Shown here piece by piece: positions 11,850-22,554 of a stretch of 64,000 nucleotides of DNA. The stretch is from Epiperipatus broadwayi (taxonomy: Eukaryota > Onychophora > Udeonychophora > Euonychophora > Peripatidae). The stretch's first letter is position 1; each line of letters begins with the position of its first letter. Made by a program: the position numbers and the translations under genes. The DNA lies in NCBI GenBank assembly GCA_028023455.1, contig JAQFVV010001037.1, forward strand, positions 1-64,000. Reading direction: 5' to 3'. The notes under the pieces were generated by a model. It worked only from the letters and a program-made list of their open reading frames with translations. It did no database searches and had not been told where the DNA came from.

Positions 11850-13440
11850 TGGAAATCTAACTTGGTGTTGGAGAGTATGATTTCTCAGATCACTCTGAAT
11901 CTCATACATTGTGAGAAAAGGTGTTCCGATGTCTCATCACTGTTCATGCAAATGCTGCAAGTAGGGTCTATGTTGTGACCTCATTTGTAAAAGAGGAAGT
12001 GATTAGTAGGTAGTCCATTATTGTTGTATTTAATGAGGAAGTCTAGGTATTTGGCCTCTAGACTCCATCTTTTAAAGTTGGATACCAGTTTCTGATTATT
12101 GTAATAAAATGGGTTGATTATAGGATGTACGATTAAATGGAGGATTGTTTATGCTTGCCATAATGATATTTTAGAATTGAATGTGGAATTGTTTATTGGG
12201 CAGTGCTGTTTGATAAGACTTGTGTTTCTAGTGATCCATGTTTGTCTGTCTGGTGGGGGTTGGTCAGTGGGTGTTACCTTTTGAAGCAAAGCTTTTTGGA
12301 GAATTGTGTTAAAACCATATGATGCTACCAAGTTGTGTATGATGTTGTGGGTTTTTTAGTAAATCAATGCCTGAATGGAGTGGAGAGCAAGACCATTTAG
12401 CTTTCTTGGTTGCTGAGTGCCTTTGAGGCTGATCGCGACTGTTTTACCTTTCCAGAAAAGCCTTGAGCACAAGCCATTTATTTTATTTATGAAGCTTTTG
12501 TTGCATTTGATAAATAGAAGAAAGTATGCTATTTTTGGCATCACATTCATGTTAATTAGTGCTACCTTGCCAGGGAGGGAAGGTAGACTTGTGACAAGGA
12601 AGTGATGAATTTGTTTGTTGTTTCCAGGATGTTATCCTGAATGTCTTTGGTAATTGCTGTGGTAGATTTGAAGATGGAAAAACCAAGATATCTCTGTGGC
12701 TTGGCAGAGAAGAGGGTGTTGATTTTCCTTCCTGAAACAATTTGCCAGGAGGCAGACTTTCTGGGATTGAATTGCAGCCTGTATTTCTCAATATAGCGGC
12801 TTAATATTGTTTGTAGCAAAGGAATATGTTTTCTTGATGGTAGGATGATCATTACATCATCCATGTAGGCAAACATGTTGAATTCTCTGCTTAAATTGGG
12901 TATAAAAAGACCTGGTAGATTTTTTTCCAAATCCATCAGGAGAGGATTTATATATGCGATGAAGCATAGGGCACTGAGGGGGAACCCTGAGGGAGAGCTT
13001 GTGTTGGTTTAAATCTAGAGGTGATGTTACCATCCATAGTGATAAAAATTTCCCTGTTGTATAGTAAATTGCTTATGATCTGGACAGCAGCTGCAGGAAC
13101 ATCATACTCGGCCAAAATATTTAAGAGTATGTCTATATGCACCGAGTCAAAGGCTGTAGCAATGTCCAGTTGAATAGCTATCAGCTCTGACTTCTGGTGG
13201 ATTCTGACATAATCAATGATGGAGATTATGTTGGCATATTGGTTAGATACTGGTGGATTCTGACATAATCAATGATGGAGATTATGTTGGCATATTGGTT
13301 AGATATGTGCTTTAAGACATTTGGTTGGATGAGGTCTTTGATTATGGACTCTACAATTTTAATTAGCAAGGGTGTCATGGAAATAGGTCTGATGTTTGAG
13401 AGATCCATAACCTGATTTTTTTTATAAATGGAACCAGCGC
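11850..13440 (-). pseudogene. LINE ORF2, reverse transcriptase and C-terminal part (frameshifted)
   Basis: This is the reverse transcriptase that would copy the element RNA at the nicked target. Blocks on the minus strand, in order: NIRPISMTPLLIK near 13390 (fingers), LDIATAFDSVHID near 13170-13130 (motif A, catalytic Asp present), ALPQGSPS near 12985 (motif B), FAYMDDVMI near 12880-12855 (motif C, both Asp present), QFNPRKSASW and QRYLGFSIF (motifs D/E) near 12770-12680, then a thumb segment with KLNGLALHSI near 12380. The C-terminal end has TCSICMNSDETSEHLFSQC near 11960-11910, a C-x2-C-x7-H-x5-C type zinc-binding motif usual for such ORF2 ends. Catalytic residues look intact, but the frame is broken at the two tandem duplications, at about 12950 and at stops elsewhere. 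Confidence 0.88.
13194..13305 (-). repeat. Perfect 56-bp tandem duplication inside ORF2
   Basis: Bases 13194-13249 are repeated without change at 13250-13305, starting CTGGTGGATTCTGAC in each copy. Since 56 is not a multiple of three, the duplication shifts the reverse transcriptase reading frame between the fingers and motif A. The perfect match indicates a very recent event or an assembly artefact. Confidence 0.9.
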
Positions 13441-13521
13441 CACTGGGTAAAGGTTAGGTATCACTCTATTACCAGTTGCTAGGTAATCCACCATCTTCTT
13501 CATTATGGGAATTGCAAATTT

Positions 13522-13609
13522 ATTGAGGTGTAGGATTAGGAATCTGGGAATCCCATGTAATCCTGATTGAGGTGTAGGATTAGGAATCTGGGAATCCCAT
13601 GTAATCCAG
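13522..13609 (-). repeat. 44-bp tandem duplication inside ORF2
   Basis: Bases 13522-13565 are repeated at 13566-13609 with about two differences, starting ATTGAGGTGTAGG in each copy. The unit length is not a multiple of three, so it breaks the frame just upstream of the reverse transcriptase core. It lies only about 220 bp from the 56-bp duplication. Confidence 0.88.
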
Positions 13610-15050
13610 GTTGTACACCATCTGGAAGGGAAGACATTTTCTGTTGGAGTAGGTTTTCTGTGATCCCATGTGGTGCCTGTGGATCAACTTCAGACCAGGA
13701 TTGTGTGCCATTGAAGATTGCGGTTTGCATTCTTTGCCGGAAGTGTTCTTTTATTGTGATCATCATAGGTGTTCCCAGTAAGGTTTTTCCATCTGCAATG
13801 ATGGAGGTGGGAGTGGTTTTGTTATTTTCCCTCCAAGTGCCCATCTCAAGTAGCCTTTTGTCCAGTGGTATTGTTGAGATAAATAGCATTTGCTCTTCTA
13901 ATGGATAGGTATTCCACCAGTGATTTTTTGCCTTGATCGGTATAGGTTTTTAAGACTATATATATCTTGTGTTTTGATAGGTTGACTTTGGAGCATCTGA
14001 AGCTGATTCTCTATTTGTAGAAGATCTCTGAAGAGGCCATTGGGGCCTTTGGCTTTCATGGTGCGGTGTTTTAATACTGTCTGTAGGATGCCTATAAATG
14101 AAAACCAGGCTTCTTCAGCTGATCTTGAAAGTATGTTGATTTTGTGAATATATATATATAAGATTTGGACACTATGGCCTCTGTCATGTTTGATTTTGTT
14201 ACCATCTGCATGGTTTTGCGAAGAGCCTCTGGGGTTGGGAGGCCAGCCATGGTTTCAAGAGTAACTACAAGGGCCATATGATCTGAAAACGAAACCGGTA
14301 AAAGTTTTGCATTTAGATGAAAATGTAATTCTGGTGAATAATATAATAGGTTTATTAGGGTTTGGTGGGATTTGGTGTAAAAGGAGTAGGATCCGGGAGG
14401 AAGGAATCCTTCCCCACACATCAAGTTTCTGTTTATCAGTGGAAGAAATTTTAAGTTAAAGCAACCATATGTGGTGTTAAAATCTCCCAATATAAGTAAA
14501 GAGCCTGATTTGTTGCTAAGGATAGCATTTAAAATCTGAATGATTTTGTGATAGATAGTAGGATTGTTTGAAGTGTATATATAAGCTAGATTTATGCTGT
14601 AGCTCCAATAGTATATTTCTAATAAGATTAAGTTGTTATCCAAATAGAGTATACAGAATTTGTTTGGAGGAAATTTTTTGTTAATTAATACTCCAACCCC
14701 TCCAGCTGGTGAATGTCCAACTGAAAATTTAGTGAAGCCCATAGTGGCAATTAATGTTTCTATTTTAGTTCAATGTTATTATGGAATTTGGTTTCCCCCA
14801 TTAGAAGGATGTGGGGAGAGTTAATGCTTATCCAATTTCTAATTGCGTGAGCATGGGCCACTGAATTGAGGCCACGGACATTAATCCCTGCAATTTTATA
14901 GTTCATAATATAGTGTCCCTGCCCCCTCAGTTGGCCCCTGGTCTCGAGGAGAATTTGGAAGTAAATGACTATAATTGGTTTCTTGATCTGATGCTGTTTC
15001 CAATGAGAGTCAAAGTAGATTTGATTCCATGAGTACTGGAAGGTCCTCAT
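13610..15050 (-). pseudogene. LINE ORF2, AP-endonuclease domain and linker
   Basis: This is the apurinic-type endonuclease that nicks target DNA. It opens near 14908 with MNYKIAGINVRGLNS (the N-V-R-G-L-N motif), then HILLMGETK (the catalytic Glu motif, normally Q/S-E-T). A frameshift lies at about 14745. It continues in the 14092-14742 frame with GGVGVLINK, LLILGDFNTTYG (the G-D-F-N motif) and VSFSDHMALVV (the S-D-H motif at the domain end). All key residues (Asn, Glu, Asp/Asn, Asp/His) are readable. The linker towards the reverse transcriptase (about 13536-14090) is partly open but unrecognisable. The start at 15050 is not needed; the Met near 14908 fits the family better. Confidence 0.88.
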
Positions 15051-15205
15051 TTTTCATAGAATCTGGTAATTCCAAATAGGGATCATCTTTTATTCATGCT
15101 GAATCAGTATCAGAGTGCTCAGAGGTGTTATATCTGTAGGGGTTATGTCTATATTCAGTGTAGTTTGCTGTTGTAGACCTGTGTTTATCAGTGTGGTTTT
15201 CAATA

Positions 15206-16760
15206 TTATTGTCTTTTAGGTGACTGTTTGGTGTCTGTAGATGTTGTTTTTATATTTTTTCCACTGCAGCAGTGGAACTTGCCTTTCTTTTGATTGCAGA
15301 TAGTGCAGATACATTCCAAACAGTCTTTTATAAAGTGTGTCCTTTGTAAACAGTGAAAGCACTGAGGCCACACACCCCTGAATGTTAGGACCATTGGTGA
15401 ACCTCTTGCATTAACTACAGTAGGGATGTCAGTGGGAGAAACGATTTTTTTCATGGCTAGTGAGAAGATTGCTATGTTTGATATTATGTTTCCGTTCAAG
15501 ATGCGGTCTGGAAGGAATTTAAATTTTGAAACAGTGCCATAGGGATTGAGGATATTTTGGAGCTCTTGTACAGTGAATCTTGTTAGGCAGTTTTTGATTT
15601 CCCCTTGTAGTATTATAGGTCTGTTTATTTCTACAGTGCAAAGTATTTTATTTCCCAGTATTTTAATATTGTTTTTAAATTGGAGCCTGTCTGCCCAGGT
15701 CTTAAATTCTATTGCCACATATATCTGTCATTAGGGTGAGTTACTATTTGATAAATTCCCAACTCTGAATCATGTTGTTTAATTACGGAATATAAATGCT
15801 CCATGGGGAATTTGTATAATGATAATTTTTCATTCGTTACTGTTAGGATTAGAGTTTTGTCATTGTAATAATTTTGGAAAGATTTATAGAGCATGTTTGG
15901 AATAGTTTTGTTGAAATTATAGTTTATGTTTTGATGCATTTTGTTGGTAATATTATTATAATCTAATATCTTAATTGATTGGGGCTGTTGATTGTCTTCT
16001 TTTGTGATTTCTCTTTCATATTCTGATATGCCTATAAGCATTTCATTAATATTGCTGACCGAGTTAGTCTCTGCGGTTTTAACATCTTTGTTGATACTTA
16101 AAGCGTTAGCGTAGGATATAGATTTTTTTGGAAGGGTTTGGATTTGTGAGTCTGTTTTGAAATGTTCGAATGATGTAGATATTAAAGGTTCATCTAGTTT
16201 GAAATTTTCATTTGTTTGTGAATGGGTTTTGTTGATTTTTTTTTATCTATTATTTCAATTTTTCATCCCGAAATACTGTTGACAGTCTCTGGTGTTACAG
16301 CAGCGAATTTGGTGACCTCTGGTGATTTAAAAAAATTTTTTTCACTTTCTTCAGATATATTTTGCTTTTTTTTTATTTTTTGTTCCAAATTATTCTGAGA
16401 GTGTTTCGCGGTTGTGGATGAATTGTGTTTATTTATTTTTTCTAAAGGAGTTTGGGAAATACAGTGAGTGTTATTACTGTTTTCGTATGTGTTATTAATA
16501 TTGGCTGTTATTTCACCCGATGGGAGACCAACGCTATTGCATACAACTGACGAAGTTTGTATGATTTCTTGCATTTTAATGTTGTCAGTAATTATTTGGT
16601 GCTTAGTATTGCTAATGGAAAGGTTTTTGATCTCAGATGGAGCCTGAGATTTGTTATTATAGCTAGGAAGATTTCGGCCATTGTTTCTGTTGAACGACTG
16701 AGTGTGACATTTTAAGCTTGAATTGCTATGTATATTATCTATAACATTGTCACATTCCAT
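15206..16760 (-). pseudogene. LINE ORF1, gag-like RNA-binding protein with zinc knuckles
   Basis: This is the nucleic-acid-binding partner of ORF2 in the retrotransposition particle. The N-terminal part (16263-16760) is rich in Asn, Ser, Thr and Gln, with no recognisable fold. A middle part (15709-16041) resembles an RRM-like region by position and ends in PNDRYMWQ. The next frame resumes as VAIEFKTWADRLQF, so a one-base frameshift lies at about 15710. The C-terminal part has a CCHC zinc knuckle, CFHCLQRTHFIKDC (C-x2-C-x4-H-x4-C), at 15320-15361, followed by a second cysteine cluster, CTICNQKKGKFHCC, at about 15270-15310. The Met at 16760 is the likely start. A stop or shift also separates the N-terminal and middle frames around 16050-16260. 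Confidence 0.82.
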
Positions 16761-16896
16761 TTTTGAATATATAAAACTTCTCTTACCCTGTATTTAGGGG
16801 TTTGGAATGGGGTTTGACACTCCCTTTCCTGCTGATTTCAATTTTTGAGGAGAGCTATCATTCACATTGCTTGCTGTTTAAGAACCGGAAGCGATG

Positions 16897-16912
16897 AAGA
16901 CCATCAATCTTA
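16897..16912. repeat. Target-site duplication, right copy (full-length LINE)
   Basis: AAGACCATCAATCTTA, identical to 11412-11427, lies directly beyond the 5' end of the minus-strand LINE. Confidence 0.85.
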
Positions 16913-17440
16913 TTATCTCTATTTCCAGTGTTTTCCCACATTTAGGGATATTACTTAAATTAACACTGCTATAGACCCCCCTCTGAATCCAGTAAAACTA
17001 CAACCTTAGGCTCAAATAATAATTTATTAATAAATTTAAATATTGGTCTCTTTAAACTGAATATTTTGACTTCTTTATTAATATTAATCTAGAAGCTTTC
17101 CCTCCTTTATACTTCTACAAGTGTAAAAGAAATTGAAAGAGTATAGATGAACACTGAAACCTTTGTCATTAAGGCACAACATTTATTTAAATGCACCTGC
17201 TTTGACAATATTCACAGAGCAATTCCTCTATTATTTAAAAATCCAAAATTTAAGATTGACACACTCTTTCAAAGCTTTAATATTGAAACAGTAAGATATG
17301 CCCTACCAATCTTAGTTTCACCTTGCCTTCCTGTTTCCTACCCTCATGTTTTTTTTAAAACCCTAATTTTATCCCCTAATTTTATCGTATTGTGTGTGTA
17401 CTGGGTTATTTATCGAAATCTCGCCTAAATTTATATGTAT
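16913..17440 (+). other. Probable 3' continuation of the interrupted plus-strand LINE, plus an orphan frame
   Basis: By position this is the remainder of the element interrupted at 11411. It contains a 93-codon open frame at 17147-17428 that I do not recognise. I could not find the expected Cys/His end motif, so the assignment rests on the insertion geometry only. An alternative is unrelated flanking DNA, if the older LINE had already ended near 11411. Confidence 0.4.
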
Positions 17441-18030
17441 AATGGGATGCCTGGGGTTTTATAATAATTAAAATTGTTTTTAAATGTTTTTTTCTTCAAA
17501 CCATCGAGTATATATTACGTATATATGCTTGTACAGTAAAGTAGGTCACATATTCTCATCTACACACATACTGCGATAATATTTAAAATTTATGAAAATA
17601 TTTTTTATTTAAAAGTTGTTGTTTTGAATTGATTTATTTTGTGATGTTATTTCACTATAATTATTTGCATTTAATCAAATAATATTACTGATAAATATTT
17701 CTGGAAATTAAATTCAAAAAGAGAGTTTTATAAATGTAAAGTGTTAGTTAGTTTTCAAAACATGCTATTTTATTTTAAATCTTTGAGGGTAGGGAAAGAA
17801 CAATAGTGGCTTATTTTAACCACATTGGCACCAGTTTTATTAGTAGATTTGATAAGATTAAAACAGTGTTTACAAACAGATTTTAATTAGAAAATGCAGT
17901 CCGTATTTTCAAATGTAGAGAGCATATCAATAGGGCTGATTGATTATTAAATTTAGTAGAGAGAGTTATTAACCTACCTAATTGTGACAGCAGAAGTTAT
18001 ATTTTCTGTAATTTTGAAACTATTTTTCCA
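17441..18030. other. AT-rich intergenic DNA, no gene seen
   Basis: I recognise nothing here. A short TA-rich palindromic run (GTATATATTACGTATATATG) lies near 17508. Confidence 0.5.
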
Positions 18031-18051
18031 ATTGCTGGTTTATTCGCATCA

Positions 18052-18249
18052 TCGGACCGACCGGCTTGCTTTGACAGTAAATCCAATTTTAAGATCGTTT
18101 AACCTCAGAATGTCGGGGTAACGGGGTATAGGCTGTTTTCCTTCAGGAGCCCTGTGCCTCGGTTGTCCGGCATTCAAAATCCAACGTCCTGACACCGTAT
18201 CATCAAATCCAACTGAACCAGCCCACAGAAATGCTGCTCCTGAAGTATA
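18052..18249 (-). other. GC-richer island with a 66-codon open minus-strand frame
   Basis: Bases around 18040-18280 are clearly richer in G+C and CpG than the surroundings. On the minus strand a stop-free frame of 66 codons runs from after a TAG at 18250-18252 to a TGA at 18049-18051. It has no internal Met, so it could only be an exon or a fragment. It includes GFDDTVSGRWILNAGQ and, further on, PIPRYPDILRLNDLKIGF. AG dinucleotides after pyrimidines occur at its left (5') side on that strand. I do not recognise the protein. It may be an exon, an exon relic, or part of an unrecognised repeat. Confidence 0.3.
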
Positions 18250-18748
18250 CTAACTGCTGCTGCGGAACCATGAACTAAGGAAAATCATAATTTTAGTTAA
18301 GAACTTTGCTACCAACTTGGAAGTGCTTACAGATGAATTTGAAAGAACAAGATAATGAAAATCAACCCGAGATCTCGGAAACCTCCAAGCTATATAGCTA
18401 ATAATTTTTGTATATTCTTTAAATGTATTTATTCGAGTGTTGTTTTTTAATGCATGCTGAACTTGTGCTTGGGTTGATTTTCTATTATATTTATCAATGT
18501 CTTATTTAAATGTATTATAATGAAATATTTAATTAATTTCTTTAGGCAAATACGAGTTATGTAGGGAAGTTAAATTATGCATGGTTGTCATCTTAGTTTG
18601 TAAACCGCAAACACACATTTCCCCCCTCCCATATCTTAAATATATTTTAAAGTATTTTGCATAAAATAAGTTTGTTAATAAGTATAACTTTGTTAGAATA
18701 AATATTTATTTATCTTAAGTTTGTTGAGAGTCTGCTGGCCATTAAAAT

Positions 18749-19040
18749 ATGAAAATTGAGAGTGAGCTATTTCTGTTCCTTAAGAAATCGCCCTTTATTT
18801 TATTAAGTCTTTTAAAATTAAACTGTGTTGCTAGTAAATATGCATGGGTTCTGGAATCCTACTGTTGGCAAAGGTTATCATCGTTTAAATCTGTCCCCTT
18901 ATTTTACTCTGCGGTTACCAGTACAGTGCTACAATGGTACCTGGGAATTATTTCGCGTATGTCTCCACAGTTACGAAGCTCCTGGGTGCGGGCCAGGCTT
19001 GAGCTGTGAGTGGACTAGAGATGTCCCAAATAAAAGGTGA
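18749..19040 (+). other. GC-richer segment with two overlapping open frames, unrecognised
   Basis: Two plus-strand frames overlap here, 86 codons at 18749-19009 and 71 codons at 18825-19040. The shorter one is Cys/Trp-containing (for example CYNGTWELFRVCLHSYEAPG). The segment stands out because it has more G+C than the flanks, which by itself lengthens open frames. I recognise no domain in either frame. Neither is supported as a gene. Confidence 0.25.
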
Positions 19041-20140
19041 AATGCCTATCCAATGCAAGACCTTTCGTCATATTTTAAAGTTGCATACTCATAAACTGCA
19101 CCCCTCCTCAGCATATATTCGCTGGCACCACCATATATTTCCCTTATTAATTATTAAAAGAATTCTATTTAAATGAATTTTAAATCTGTTCAGCATAGCT
19201 CGATCTTATAATCTAGTGAATCACTTTGTGAGCAACTCTCGATCTCCATTTAAGTTTCCAATTATAAATATTTTAGAATATTACAAACTCTGTTAGACTT
19301 TACGTGACTTGTATATGCCTACTGTGTCACTATATTTTAGACACGTTATCTAAATGAACCCAAGTACGAGGTATCAGCCATCTTGTTATTTATTGTATAT
19401 CGCTAAACTATTTTATTATCAAATTATTAAAATCTTATTTGTAAATTTATTTCTTTTTTTTATTTATTCGGGGTGCAATCTAAATTATATAGCACATTAA
19501 ACTTATCTTTGGCACATCTATAAGTTACTGTTAAATGAACCTAGGGCTATTTTAGATTTAGAGTCTTTTGTTTTCTCCCTGGTCACTGGCACCGGCATGA
19601 AGTTATACTATTAGTAGCATCAAATGTGTTATCACGCAAAGGGTGTTATGGAGTTTGGACTTTGGATTCGAACTTGGGATTTCTGGGAGGTAACTCTCCT
19701 AGTATTGAGTTCTATGTCCCGGGTTTAAATTCTGCAGTGTGTTAGCGAGATAGACATGTTTTGACTGTTACAATATGCTGATATTCATGCCAGTCCTTTG
19801 TTCTTTTTGCCCTACAGTGTACTAGATGCACTTTCTTATACCATAACAATTCCAGAAGACATCTGGATATCTTTTTGAATAAACTTGATCATTAAAGAAA
19901 GAGAAAAAATTATATTCTGAATTTATAAACATCACATAGGGATTCTTAAATCTAAAGTGTGGTTAAATTTCAATGGCAGTAACAAAGTAAAAATTATTTT
20001 ATTCAAATTATCACTATATGAACATTATGCATACACTAATATGCTATATATGATATAATTTACCAGAGACAATTCCTAATAGAAATAACACATTCTAGCA
20101 ATTATTGTGTCTTTTATGTTATCCACAATGTTATCCACAG
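19041..20140. other. Intergenic DNA with a tRNA-like patch near 19640-19740
   Basis: No gene is seen. At 19655-19735 the sequence includes GGATTCGAAC, the reverse complement of a Pol III B-box-like GTTCGAATCC, and on the plus strand CGGGTTTAAATTC. This could be a degraded tRNA-derived SINE on either strand. I could not fold a convincing tRNA. Confidence 0.3.
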
Positions 20141-20403
20141 TAACCAAAAGAACTATATAACATCAAATAATTAATAATACAGAACTTTATACATCTGTAG
20201 TATTGCGAAAGGAACAATTCTTCACACATGCACCAGAATTGACATACATTCTCTTCCCCCAATAAATATGGTTTTTAAAATAATTATTGACTGGAAAGAA
20301 TGAGAGTGTGTCAATTCTAATGCATGGGTGAAGAATCTTTCCTTTCACAGTATTATATTTATAACTGTAATCACTGTAAAAATCTTATATAACTGTTTGG
20401 TTA
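20141..20403. repeat. Long imperfect inverted repeat (hairpin-forming)
   Basis: The left arm (about 20141-20260) and right arm (about 20291-20403) are reverse complements with scattered mismatches and small gaps. The best core is TTCTTCACACATGCACCAGA against TTCTTCACCCATGCATTAGA on the opposite strand, followed by ATTGACA. The spacer is about 30 bp. The arrangement fits a foldback-type MITE or an inverted duplication. No transposase or known terminal motif was recognised. Confidence 0.75.
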
Positions 20404-22240
20404 TATTCTAATAAAGTTTCTTTGAAAGTAAAGAAGTTCAAGGTAACAGCTAGAAGTATAAGTATGTTAATTCCAACTTTAAATTCTAAGTCATCACTGA
20501 TGAAATCAAACAAGCATCAGTATGGTAATATAACGCCCGTATAGTACTACAATTTATTGCCTATTAATTACTCAAGTGTGCAGTAGCTGAATCTGCAATA
20601 AGTTGAAAAAAAGTGCTTTTGGAAGTCTAAGAGAAAGCTACAACAAATCTGATACATTTTTGCCTTTTAGTAATTTAACATATTTTTATCTATTCTAAAA
20701 TTACATTTTTAAAATATCGTTTCGATTTGCATTAATTTTTTTTTTTACATATAAGATATTGTATGAAACTTATTTGCATTAAAAAAAAAATTTCTAAATA
20801 ATCCTGTAGATGATTCCAGTCAATTACTTAGATTTACTAGAAATTTTACCCTTTAATTTAATTATAAGAACATCCCAGTTAACTATTTTGATGTTACTAA
20901 TAATTGCTGCTTAACAAGAATTCAAGAGGGTGTAGAACTGCTGCTATATTATACTAATTGACCGTAATTTCAAAATTACTCTATTTTCAACTGAATAATT
21001 TTTACTTGTCAATCATCCTACCATTGGTAATAGATAGGGAAAATTAATACTTTGTGTAAATTCACTAAATTGCTCAAAAAAATTCTACTCTTTTTAATTA
21101 ACTCGTTTACATATTTTTTTTTTTTTAAAAAAAAAAACAACTTTTGAGATTCGCTCATTTTTAATATCTTGTGACATCAGACGTTGTTTACTATTTTAAA
21201 GCGTATTTTCTCTAAAATTTTTTCATTTTCCTAATTTACAATTTTTATCAATTATTTCTGATAATTTGAGTGGTTTTTTTTTAGTTAAAATATTTATTAT
21301 ATAAATATAATTAACAACCGTAATTATAATATTTAGTTGTAAATTTTTAATAATAAATAAAGAGTAAAATTTCTTATGAATTTTATATAGAATTTAAGAT
21401 GCACATGTATATTGATTTGGTTTTTTTTAAAAAGCAGATTGTTTAACTTGTTTCATTTTTTAAAATTTAAGGGTATATCAAAAACAAAGATGCTCTTTAC
21501 AGTATTAAAAGATGTAAGAATCCATGATTAGGCAATTAAAGTATTTAGATAGACAAATAATACATTTTTATATACTAAATTAATAAAATAAATAAGTTAA
21601 TGATAGCGTTTCTGTTAAGTTCTTTGTAACAAGAGGCTGCATTACTAGGCAAGAAAATGCTATGATCAATCCATATATTTGATCATCATCAGTGACACAA
21701 TAGTTTTTTATCAGTTCATTCTATCATCTCAATTGGTTGAGTTATATCATAAGTTTTCAGTTTTGTTCAGTTCTAATATATGAAGGTGTGCATTGTCAGA
21801 CAGTGAAAACTATTCACTGACAATGATGATCAAATAATTTTGCATTCCTTTATACAAAGAATTTAACACTTATAGATTTTTTTTATAGGAGTGCTCCTAA
21901 CCAACTTAATTAGTTGCCCAGTTATTGGAAAGCACATTGGAATTTAGCTATTTTTATTATATTATGAAAAATATAAAACTTTCATTGGGCAGCATTTGAC
22001 TAGCTACTGAATATTGGATTGTTTTCATTGTTTCTTGGTATAGAATCTTGGAGACATTTTTGCGTTTCAAGGGACTCTTTAATATACTGTTTTACCTATA
22101 ATATTTGTACTTATATAATTTTACTTTAATAATGAAATATAATTTTTTATTTATCATATAGATTTAGATAGCCTAACTATTAACAAGATATCATAAAGAA
22201 ATCTATAGATATTCCAACCAGGGGATAGATTCACTAATGA
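20404..22240. other. AT-rich intergenic DNA, no gene seen
   Basis: No coding region is recognised. A small hairpin at about 21788-21823 (CATTGTCAGACAGTGAA ... TTCACTGACAATG) is the only clear local structure. Confidence 0.5.
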
Positions 22241-22554
22241 TTTTATAAAGTCCCTCAATTCTGCCACTGTAGCCATTAATCTGATGGTCATTAACTATAT
22301 GGTTTATAGTTTGTATTTGTTAATATTTACAAAGATTAGTGACTGATAAATTCCATTTATGAACTAAATGAGCACGATTGACTTAAATTTGTTGATGAGA
22401 TTCATTTGAATCTAGGAAGAACAAATTCAGTTTTTATTTTTGGCTAAGAAAAAGAACTTTATTTGGAAACTTATAAAAATTCTATTCTATACATGATAAT
22501 TTTTTTGATTGTAGATTCCTAGTTGAATATCCAACATAGGAATTTTGATTTGTA

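Larger units (their letters stand above)
11428..16896 (-). mobile_element. Full-length LINE with ORF1 and ORF2, TSD-flanked
   Basis: This is a non-LTR retrotransposon of 5,469 bp on the minus strand. The 5' end is at 16896, ORF1 lies at about 16760-15206, and ORF2 (endonuclease, reverse transcriptase, Cys/His end) runs from about 14910 to 11850. The 3' end has an A/T-rich tail (AATAATAAAATTATTATT on the minus strand) next to the left TSD. A perfect 16-bp direct repeat brackets it. It inserted into an older LINE in the opposite orientation. Most core motifs are intact, which suggests a fairly recent insertion, but several frameshifts, including two tandem duplications at 13194-13305 and 13522-13609, disable it. 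ORF1 with zinc knuckles plus an AP-endonuclease ORF2 is compatible with L1/Tx1-like or I/Jockey-type elements. I do not assign a clade. Confidence 0.9.

Noticed and set aside
12417-13908. Plus-strand open frames at 12417, 13567 and 15546
   Set aside because: They are shadows of the minus-strand LINE ORF1/ORF2, which carry the clear motifs.
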